A stretch of DNA of 6,360 bases from Planctomycetaceae bacterium (GTDB taxonomy: Bacteria; Planctomycetota; Planctomycetia; Planctomycetales; Planctomycetaceae). Positions 1 through 4,937 of this stretch are shown in pieces. Position 1 is the stretch's first letter, and each line of letters begins with the position of its first letter. The notes beneath the pieces were generated by a model that was given only the letters and a program-made list of their open reading frames with translations, did no database searches and was not told where the DNA came from. The stretch is from the NCBI GenBank assembly GCA_020426085.1, contig JAGQQP010000249.1:1-6360 (forward strand), in the 5' to 3' direction. A program made the translations under genes and the position numbers.

Positions 1-59
1 TGTTCTGGGAAAAGAAACTGTAACCTGCAGTGATTCTGTTTGAATGAAGAACGTCTGAT

Positions 60-980
60 ATGAAATACGATGTCGTCGGTCTGGGAACGGTAGTCGTAGA
101 CCATCTGGTACTGCTGTCGCATCATCCGGCCCAGGATGCCAAAACCAATATTATCAGTGACGCCTTTCAGATCGGCGGTCCGGTGCCGACTGCCGAGGTG
201 ATGTTGAGTCGGCTGGGAAATCGGTGTGCGTTGCTCGGCAGCTGGGGTGACGACCAGTATGGTTCACTGATCGCAGAAGTCCTGACTGCAGAAAATCTGG
301 ATCTCTCGGGCAGTCGTCTTTTGCCGGGCACCCGTTCCGGTTATTCGCAGATCTGGATTGATGAGGGTGCCGGCACGCGCACGATTGCCTGCTATCGCCC
401 GGAAATCTGTCTGCAGCCCGCTGATATTGATGAAACGATTCTCAAACAGTCACGGGCTCTTCACCTGGATGGCTGGCCTCAAGAGACCTGCCTGCACGCG
501 GCACAGATTGCGCAGCAGGCTGGAGTCAAAGTCTGCCTGGATGCAGGTTCGCTGAAACCGGGAACGGAAATGTTGATCCCTTATCTCAATGTGCTGAACT
601 GCCCACGTCGTTTTATCTCCGAATATCTCGACACGGACGACATCCTGGCGGCCGGACCGGCGCTGCTGCGCGAAGGACCGGAGTTCGTCACCATTACGGA
701 TGGCATCAATGGTGCCTGGCTGTTTACGGAATCGGTCTGTCTGCACTGCGAAGCGCTGCCTGTCCAGGCGATCGATACGACCGGCGCAGGGGACGTCTTT
801 TCCGGTGCGCTGCTGCATGGCATTCTGGAAGACTGGCCCGTCGAACGGATTCTGAAATTCGCCTGTATCACCGCGTCGCTGAAGTGCGCGCGTCTGGGAA
901 ATCGCGCGGCTTTACCGACGCTGGCTGAAATTGAAGCAGTGCTCCAGACTAAGGAGCCGCGTCTTTCACGATTGGATTAA
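60..980 (+). CDS. PfkB-family carbohydrate kinase (ribokinase-like)
   Basis: This is a cytoplasmic ATP-dependent sugar kinase of the PfkB/ribokinase fold, 306 aa and full length for the family. Visible landmarks are the N-terminal strand YDVVGLG (3-9) followed by D14 at the usual sugar-contacting position, the GG of the substrate-binding loop (39-40), RLG (51-53), GDD (63-65), TDGxxG (213-218) near the nucleotide site, and the PfkB signature DTTGAGDVFSGA (239-250) with D245 as the expected catalytic base. The C-terminal stretch LKCARLGNRAALP (274-286) and the overall layout resemble, from memory, the YihV (sulfofructose kinase) branch, but that branch holds many specificities and the substrate cannot be read here. 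The ATG at 60 is followed at once by the conserved first strand, so the start is likely right. The upstream AAGAA is a weak ribosome site. The 3' end overlaps the convergent FAH-fold gene by 32 bases. The family is certain; the substrate is unknown. Confidence 0.93.
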   Translation: MKYDVVGLGTVVVDHLVLLSHHPAQDAKTNIISDAFQIGGPVPTAEVMLSRLGNRCALLGSWGDDQYGSLIAEVLTAENLDLSGSRLLPGTRSGYSQIWIDEGAGTRTIACYRPEICLQPADIDETILKQSRALHLDGWPQETCLHAAQIAQQAGVKVCLDAGSLKPGTEMLIPYLNVLNCPRRFISEYLDTDDILAAGPALLREGPEFVTITDGINGAWLFTESVCLHCEALPVQAIDTTGAGDVFSGALLHGILEDWPVERILKFACITASLKCARLGNRAALPTLAEIEAVLQTKEPRLSRLD

Positions 981-1827
981 TGAGCGTTCCAATCCCGCTG
1001 ATCTCGATGGAAACGATATCGCGATCTTCCAGTGTGAATTCATCGGGGGGCACAATTCCGGTTCCTGTCAGCAGGAACACGCCACTGGGAAAATCGTTCT
1101 CTTTCCCCAGCCAGCCGATCAGGTCTTCCAGTCCGCGTGCCATCTCTGCGATTGTGGTGTCGCCACGGAAGACTTCTGCGCCTCCCCGTTCAATCGTCAG
1201 GATGATCTGCGTTGCTTCCCGATTCAGAGGCTGCTCGTGCAGCAGAACACAGGGGCCGAGACCACAACACTGTTTGTAGAATTTCGCCTGAGGCAGATAG
1301 AGCGGGTTTTCCCCTTCAATATCCCGGGCTGACATATCATTGCCGATGGTGTAACCGACCAGTCGCAAATCGGGAGAGACGACCAGAGCGAGTTCCGGTT
1401 CCGGTACTGACCACTGGCTGTCATATCGCACTCGGACAGGCTGATTTGGTCCGCACACCCGGTTGGGAGTCGCTTTGAAAAACAGCTCGGGGCGATCCGC
1501 TGTATAAACCTGATCGTAATGCGAGGCAGCGGCTTCGGACTCTTCCATCCGCGCGACCTGGCTGCGTTTGTAAGTCACTCCCGCTGCCCAGACTTCCTGA
1601 TGATCGATAGGCGCCAGAAACTCCAGCTGATTGAAAGGGACGGGCGGCAGTTCGGTATCGATCAGAAACTTCGCCAGCCCGATCGGATCGGGAGCGTAGA
1701 GAATATCAGACAGTCGATGACAGTTTTCCACCTGTGACAGATCCAGAAGTTGAACTCCATTCGCTTCGACGATCGCGACGTGTCGTTCTCCGTTTGACAA
1801 TAAAACTTTAGCGAGTTTCATCTTCAT
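949..1827 (-). CDS. Fumarylacetoacetate hydrolase-fold enzyme, 2-keto-3-deoxy sugar acid dehydratase-like
   Basis: This is a soluble FAH-superfamily enzyme of 292 aa, probably acting on a 2-keto (deoxy) acid with a divalent metal. The metal-site pattern is complete: RPELFFKA (112-119, E114), VPEPELAL (141-148) giving the ExE pair E143/E145, NDMSARDIEGENP (163-175) with D164, and LPQAKFY (178-184) with K182. Other conserved pieces are AAGVTYKRS (81-89), GLGP (189-192) and TGTGIVPP (254-261). The NPLYLPQAK block and these spacings match, from memory, the 2-keto-3-deoxy-D-arabinonate dehydratase (KdaD) type better than true fumarylacetoacetase or catechol-pathway FAH enzymes. This is inference, since related hydrolases and decarboxylases share the site. 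It is the last gene of the minus-strand operon, with its ATG overlapping the upstream TGA (ATGA). A second ATG two codons in (1821-1819) is better spaced from the ribosome site, so the true start may be 1821. The stop lies inside the end of the convergent kinase gene. Confidence 0.9.
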   Translation of the reverse strand: MKMKLAKVLLSNGERHVAIVEANGVQLLDLSQVENCHRLSDILYAPDPIGLAKFLIDTELPPVPFNQLEFLAPIDHQEVWAAGVTYKRSQVARMEESEAAASHYDQVYTADRPELFFKATPNRVCGPNQPVRVRYDSQWSVPEPELALVVSPDLRLVGYTIGNDMSARDIEGENPLYLPQAKFYKQCCGLGPCVLLHEQPLNREATQIILTIERGGAEVFRGDTTIAEMARGLEDLIGWLGKENDFPSGVFLLTGTGIVPPDEFTLEDRDIVSIEISGIGTLINPIVKDAAP

Positions 1828-2849
1828 ACTTCCTTCTGGTACTGGTCTAACGCGGCGAGTGTGTTTTCCATATCTTCAGGTAATGGTGCCTCAAATTTCA
1901 TCGGTTTTCCACTCTGGGGATGGAAAAATTCCAAACAATAAGCATGAAGCGCCTGACGTTCGATTAAAACATCGGTTTCCAGCTCTGCCGCATCTGCTTC
2001 TGCCTGAATCCCGAGGCTTTTCATCTTCAGTGACTTGTGTCCGCCATACACGCGATCCGCGACAATCGAATGACCAATATGCTGCATATGAACCCGCAGT
2101 TGATGAGTGCGACCGGTACGGGGCTTCAGCCGGACATACGTGAAAGCCTGATAGCGCTGGATGACTTCGTAGTAGGTAAACGCGTTGCGGGCATTCCCCC
2201 CTTCGTCGCAGACGATCATCTTCTCCCGTGCCCGCGGATGCACGCACATGAAGGTATCGATGAAATCGGTATCGAACTCCATGCGGCCCCAGACGATGGC
2301 CCGATATTCTTTCTGTACATCACGTTTTTCAAACTGAGCGCTCAGTTTGGCATGGACCTGGTTATCCTTGGCGACGACCATGATTCCGCTCGTATTCCGG
2401 TCGAGTCGATGCACGATCCCCGGGCGATACTGGCCGGCGACATCACTCAGTTTATCGAAGTGATGCTGCAGTGCCCCTGCCAGTGTTCCCGCGTAATTTC
2501 CCTTACCGGGATGCACGATCATATCCGAAGGTTTGTTGATGACGGCAATCCAGTCGTCTTCGTACACGATATCGATGGGAATGTCTTCGGGGGGGAGTCG
2601 ATTATCGGGCATCTCGGGCAGACGGACGGAGACGCGATCATTCACGCGCATCCGCCGGGCCGCTTTGACCGGCAGACCATTGACCAGCACGGCCTCCTGC
2701 TTGATGGCTGTCTGAAACAGCACGCGCGTGTAATTCGGATACAGACGACACAGATAGTGATCGATTCGCCAGCCATGAGCGCGAGCCTCAACCGTAATTT
2801 CAATGGGTTCGCTGGAGAGCTCTGGCGGTGACGAAAGTTCGTCAGACAT
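1824..2849 (-). CDS. rluD: RluD/RluA-family 23S rRNA pseudouridine synthase
   Basis: This enzyme isomerises uridine to pseudouridine in RNA. By family it is of the RluD type, which modifies helix 69 of 23S rRNA during large-subunit assembly. At 341 aa it is close to the usual length (about 320-330). The domains in order are an N-terminal tail (1-20), an S4 RNA-binding domain (about 27-78, RIDHYLCRLYPNYTR to VNDRVSVRLP), and the catalytic domain (about 92-325). The catalytic motif is HRLDRNTSG (147-155) with D150 the expected nucleophile, preceded by INKPSDMIVHPG (104-115). RTGRTHQLRVHM (244-255), DRVYGG (265-270) and RQALHA (298-303) complete the family signature. The presence of the S4 domain favours RluD over RluA, but RluC-like specificity cannot be excluded. 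The start ATG shares one base with the upstream stop (TAATG) and has only a weak purine stretch before it, so translation probably depends on coupling. The stop overlaps the next ATG. Confidence 0.95.
   Translation of the reverse strand: MSDELSSPPELSSEPIEITVEARAHGWRIDHYLCRLYPNYTRVLFQTAIKQEAVLVNGLPVKAARRMRVNDRVSVRLPEMPDNRLPPEDIPIDIVYEDDWIAVINKPSDMIVHPGKGNYAGTLAGALQHHFDKLSDVAGQYRPGIVHRLDRNTSGIMVVAKDNQVHAKLSAQFEKRDVQKEYRAIVWGRMEFDTDFIDTFMCVHPRAREKMIVCDEGGNARNAFTYYEVIQRYQAFTYVRLKPRTGRTHQLRVHMQHIGHSIVADRVYGGHKSLKMKSLGIQAEADAAELETDVLIERQALHAYCLEFFHPQSGKPMKFEAPLPEDMENTLAALDQYQKEV
1831..1837 (-). promoter_or_regulatory. Ribosome binding site of the FAH-fold gene
   Basis: AGAAGGA on the minus strand lies within the last codons of rluD. 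It is only 3 bases from the first ATG (1827-1825) but 9 bases from the second ATG (1821-1819). The spacing fits the second start better, giving MKLAKV as the N terminus. Both are in frame and differ by two residues. Confidence 0.55.
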
Positions 2850-3817
2850 TATGGTTTCTTTTCGGTCGCTGGTTCCGGGCTCGGCTTTTCAGCGGGAGCT
2901 TCGGTTTTTTTGGCAGGCTCCTCAGGAGTGGCCGGCTTGTCTGTAGACTTGGGTTCTTCTTTCGCAGGTGCGTCCGTTTTGGGTTTCTCTGTTTTAGGCG
3001 CATCCGATTTGGCATCGTCAGACTGCGGAGAATTAGTCAAAGGCTCAGGCAGCCCGGGAAGACTTGGGAGACCTGGTAGATCCGGAAGACCGGGCAGATC
3101 CTCTTTGGCGTCATCGCTGGCACCGCCGGGATTCATCCCAGGCAGAGGCATGTTGAATCCAGGACGCTGACGATCACCCGGTTTGGGGGACTGAGCGTGG
3201 AACCATTTGTAAAAGTTCTTCGTGCCTTCCTGGTCGAGGGCAGCGACCTTTTCACCATCCTCTGGTTTCACACGCTGCTCGGCCAGTTTACGGAAGATGG
3301 AATCAGGAAATTCCTGGATCAGTTTTTTGTAAAGTTCGGTCGCATTTTTGAGATCACCATCCGACATGGATTCTTCGGTCCGCGCCATGCCAAACAGAGC
3401 CCGTTCCCGAATTTCGGGTTTGGTAGAAGATGAATCGAGCAGTTTCTGGAACTGTTCTTTCGCTTTTTCCAGATCACGATTACCGGCACTGCGATCGGTG
3501 AAGGAGTTTCGAACTCCCGACTGTAGATGGCTTTCAGCAGCGTGGATCATCGCCCAGTCGGCGACGTTTGTGCCGGGAAATTCATCGTACACATTTTCGA
3601 AATCCTCGGTCGAATTGGCTGCTGCCAGACGGGTCCAGGCTTCCGCTTCCTGCGATGTCTGGCTGGTTTGCCAGAAAGAATAACCGATCAGCAGAACCAG
3701 CAGCACCCCGCCGATCACGAGGGCTTTGACGCCGTACGTTTCGACAAAAGGTTCCGCCTGATGTACCAGTTTACCCAGGTCATTGGTTTGCAGTTCGTGT
3801 CTATGTTCGCTCTTCAT
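2849..3817 (-). CDS. Membrane-anchored TPR-like protein (YfgM-type architecture) with Pro-rich tail
   Basis: This is a 322-aa single-pass protein. It has a short cytoplasmic N terminus (1-29), one hydrophobic helix (about 30-48, VKALVIGGVLLVLLIGYSF), then a helical TPR-like region (about 53-205) with repeats such as AKEQFQKLLD (119-128) and ATELYKKLIQEFPDS (159-173). The layout of N-terminal anchor followed at once by TPR-like helices resembles YfgM, a SecYEG-associated periplasmic chaperone partner, and planctomycetes carry many similar proteins. From about 206 the protein becomes disordered: three six-residue units LPGLP(D/S/E) at 241-258, then a Pro/Lys/Glu/Ala-rich tail to the end. The C-terminal part is expected outside the cytoplasm. 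It is the first gene of the operon, transcribed from the promoter at 3921-3893. Its leader before the ATG has only a GA-rich weak ribosome site. The YfgM role is an analogy from architecture, not established. Confidence 0.82.
   Translation of the reverse strand: MKSEHRHELQTNDLGKLVHQAEPFVETYGVKALVIGGVLLVLLIGYSFWQTSQTSQEAEAWTRLAAANSTEDFENVYDEFPGTNVADWAMIHAAESHLQSGVRNSFTDRSAGNRDLEKAKEQFQKLLDSSSTKPEIRERALFGMARTEESMSDGDLKNATELYKKLIQEFPDSIFRKLAEQRVKPEDGEKVAALDQEGTKNFYKWFHAQSPKPGDRQRPGFNMPLPGMNPGGASDDAKEDLPGLPDLPGLPSLPGLPEPLTNSPQSDDAKSDAPKTEKPKTDAPAKEEPKSTDKPATPEEPAKKTEAPAEKPSPEPATEKKP
3044..3097 (-). repeat. Three tandem LPGLP(D/S/E) coding repeats
   Basis: Codons 241-258 of the TPR-like protein encode LPGLPD, LPGLPS and LPGLPE, three consecutive 18-base units. 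The protein repeat is exact apart from the last residue, while the codons differ between units. This argues for an older repeat kept by protein-level selection rather than a recent slippage event. It sits between the folded TPR-like region and the charged Pro/Lys/Glu-rich tail and probably forms an extended linker. Confidence 0.8.
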
Positions 3818-4081
3818 CAGAGTCTCTCGCAGAAAATATGAAATAGTCCGAAACTCATTCTCTCACAACGAGATAAACAAGTCCATCGCGCGAGTATATT
3901 GCCCCTGAATTTATGCGTCAAGCTGATCCCCCGACTCTGACCGGTTTCAGTGTAAAGAAATGCAGATTTTCGTTTCCCGGAGTCATTTTTCGGGCAAAAT
4001 CAGCTTAAAAAGCTCTGACCAGCGACTCTCTGTCCGCCACGCGAGTCCCAGGCAGCGATTCTGCCCGGCGTGTGTCCAGAT
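3818..4081. other. 264-base intergenic stretch without a gene
   Basis: This region lies between the start of the TPR-like gene and the stop of the six-helix membrane protein, both on the minus strand. The part nearest the TPR-like gene holds the operon promoter and leader. The rest would be the 3' flank of the membrane-protein transcript. It contains two small hairpins (4002-4014, arms AGCTT/AAGCT; 4051-4065, arms GGCAG/CTGCC), neither followed by a convincing T tract on the minus strand. No protein-like open frame or RNA gene was recognised. Confidence 0.6.
3893..3921 (-). promoter_or_regulatory. Sigma-70 type promoter of the TPR-rluD-FAH operon
   Basis: Reading the minus strand, TTGACG (3921-3916) is followed by a 17-base spacer and TATACT (3898-3893). 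Each hexamer matches the consensus at five of six positions and the spacer is ideal. Transcription would begin near 3886, giving a leader of about 70 bases before the ATG at 3817. No other promoter of this quality was seen upstream of the operon. This is a sequence match only; planctomycete promoters are less well characterised than those of E. coli. Confidence 0.72.
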
Positions 4082-4738
4082 TTACCGTAATACCTTCCTG
4101 AGACCAAACAGGAACCAGGGATTCAGAAAGAACCCCACCAGCATCACTGAGTAAATGGTAATTAATCTGATTTCCACCAGCCCCAGATCTGCCACCACTT
4201 CGAGACACCACGATCCCATCAGAAACAGGACCGTCGAAGCCAGCAGGCCGTAGACTTTCAGCATCTGGTCAGAACGATTGAGATACAGCAGGAGTTTTCT
4301 CAGCGCCAGAGCAAGGAGGATCAATCCAATATTCCCGGACAGCTTCAGGAACAGCGCTACAGGCAGGTTGAGCACTTCAGTACCCAAAAAAATGGTGCCT
4401 GAAAAAATCAGTTTGGCGAAAAAGCCGACAGCTGCACCGATCAGTAATCTGCGGGTTTCAGCCTGCTCCGGTATCGATAGACATAAAATCGTGCCGATGA
4501 AGACAATCAGATTTCCCGAGAATGACATGACCGGCAGAACGTTCATAAACAGGGTCTGCATCTCGGTACCAAACAGAAAATACAGCACACCGACCGCCGC
4601 GAGAAAGACAAGCACACCACCATAAATCAACAGATTGAGGCCCCGCCTGATCTGCTTCAGCGAAACCGGCGCATCCCGGAGCCACTGCTCACCAGAGATC
4701 TGTTTCTCTTCCTGCTGTTCTGTTCCCGAATTCGACAC
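4082..4738 (-). CDS. Six-helix integral membrane protein of unknown function
   Basis: I do not recognise this protein. With the GTG start at 4738-4736 it has 218 aa: a hydrophilic, Gln/Glu-rich N terminus (1-30), then about six hydrophobic segments (roughly 33-57, 65-88, 97-118, 124-150, 160-184, 188-212), and a short basic end (LRKVLR). There is no catalytic or transporter motif I can name, and charged residues are sparse inside the helices. An open frame continues upstream to another GTG at 4828. The internal start is preferred because GGAAG (4750-4746) lies 7 bases before it, and because the extra 30 codons would run through the inverted repeat and promoter-like hexamers. It is transcribed away from the lipoprotein gene, with the two coding starts 199 bases apart and the palindromic site between them. 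Its minus-strand neighbour downstream has its own promoter, so it is probably monocistronic. Confidence 0.75.
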   Translation of the reverse strand: MSNSGTEQQEEKQISGEQWLRDAPVSLKQIRRGLNLLIYGGVLVFLAAVGVLYFLFGTEMQTLFMNVLPVMSFSGNLIVFIGTILCLSIPEQAETRRLLIGAAVGFFAKLIFSGTIFLGTEVLNLPVALFLKLSGNIGLILLALALRKLLLYLNRSDQMLKVYGLLASTVLFLMGSWCLEVVADLGLVEIRLITIYSVMLVGFFLNPWFLFGLRKVLR

Positions 4739-4745
4739 AAACTTT

Positions 4746-4750
4746 CTTCC
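4746..4750 (-). promoter_or_regulatory. Ribosome binding site fixing the GTG start of the membrane protein
   Basis: GGAAG on the minus strand, followed by AAAGTTT (7 bases) and then GTG at 4738-4736. This spacing is near optimal and supports the 218-aa form over the 248-aa open frame beginning at 4828. Confidence 0.6.
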
Positions 4751-4786
4751 CGAATTTAATATTTGGTGATGGGAAATGCAGATGCA

Positions 4787-4814
4787 ACTATACAAGACAT
4801 TTGAACATTGTATA
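4787..4814 (-). promoter_or_regulatory. Candidate promoter of the six-helix membrane protein
   Basis: On the minus strand TATACA (4814-4809, four of six against TTGACA) is followed by a 16-base spacer and TATAGT (4792-4787, five of six against TATAAT). Transcription would start near 4780, leaving a leader of about 40 bases before the GTG at 4738. The hexamers are the two arms of the inverted repeat. The -35 match is weak, so this is tentative. Confidence 0.4.
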
Positions 4815-4816
4815 GT
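4787..4816. repeat. Perfect 9-bp inverted repeat in the divergent intergenic region
   Basis: ACTATACAA (4787-4795) and its exact reverse complement TTGTATAGT (4808-4816) flank a 12-base centre. The arm midpoints are 21 bases apart, about two helical turns, which suits a dimeric DNA-binding protein. Each arm also holds promoter-like hexamers on each strand, so the element may itself be a symmetric divergent promoter. It does not look like a terminator: the stem is AT-rich, the loop is long, and it lies upstream of both genes. Confidence 0.8.
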
Positions 4817-4821
4817 ATAAT
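4794..4821 (+). promoter_or_regulatory. Candidate promoter of the OB-fold lipoprotein gene
   Basis: A perfect TATAAT (4816-4821) lies 16 bases after AAGACA (4794-4799, four of six against TTGACA). The mirror image of the minus-strand candidate also exists on this strand (TATACA 4789-4794, 16 bases, TATAGT 4811-4816). Either would start transcription in the 4820s, giving a leader of about 110 bases before the ATG at 4938. A second TATAAT at 4901-4906, without a clear -35, is an alternative that would give a leader of about 25 bases. Confidence 0.42.
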
Positions 4822-4840
4822 CAGGCACTCAGAGACGAAT

Positions 4841-4852
4841 CCGGTTCACCGG
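4841..4852. repeat. Short palindrome in the lipoprotein leader
   Basis: CCGGT and ACCGG surround a two-base centre (TC). In the RNA a two-base loop would be strained, so a DNA-level role or chance is as likely as a hairpin. It lies between the candidate promoter at 4794-4821 and the lipoprotein start. Confidence 0.35.
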
Positions 4853-4923
4853 AAACGAAATGACTCCTGCAACTGATGTAATCTCTCAATCAGGTGTCAG
4901 TATAATCGAATCATCTTATAGCA

Positions 4924-4930
4924 AAAAGGA
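4924..4930 (+). promoter_or_regulatory. Ribosome binding site fixing the lipoprotein start
   Basis: AAAAGGA is followed by 7 bases and then the ATG at 4938-4940. Together with the signal peptide that begins exactly there, it favours this start over the in-frame ATG at 4860, which would add 26 polar residues before the signal sequence. Confidence 0.72.
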
Positions 4931-4937
4931 TGCTCTG

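Noticed and set aside
1..59. Tail of an upstream plus-strand gene
   Set aside because: All three frames close within 43 bases (for example FWEKKL then TAA at 19-21). One may be a real gene end, but nothing distinguishes it.
450..818. A 122-codon minus-strand open frame inside the sugar kinase gene
   Set aside because: It is antisense to the conserved kinase core, with Arg/Gln-rich composition typical of a shadow frame.
2037..2831. A 264-codon open frame on the plus strand opposite rluD
   Set aside because: It lies fully antisense to a gene with complete RluD motifs, its translation shows no recognisable domain, and long antisense frames arise from codon bias.
4002..4014. AGCTT-AAA-AAGCT hairpin as terminator of the membrane-protein gene
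   Set aside because: The stem is only 5 bp and AT-rich, and the following minus-strand sequence has just a short T run. It is too weak to call.
4051..4065. GGCAG/CTGCC hairpin downstream of the membrane-protein stop
   Set aside because: It is a 5-bp stem with no T tract on the minus strand; such stems occur by chance.
3960..4154. A 64-codon plus-strand frame spanning the intergenic stretch
   Set aside because: There is no ribosome site, the composition is basic and random-looking, and it runs into the 3' end of the membrane-protein gene on the other strand.
4005..4211. A 68-codon minus-strand frame extending past the membrane-protein stop
   Set aside because: It is a frame-shifted shadow over the hydrophobic C-terminal coding region, with no membrane segment or motif of its own.
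4739..4828. Extension of the membrane protein to the upstream GTG at 4828
   Set aside because: The extension is Cys/Ser/His-rich and unlike a membrane-protein N terminus. It overlaps the inverted repeat and promoter-like hexamers, and the internal GTG has the better ribosome site.
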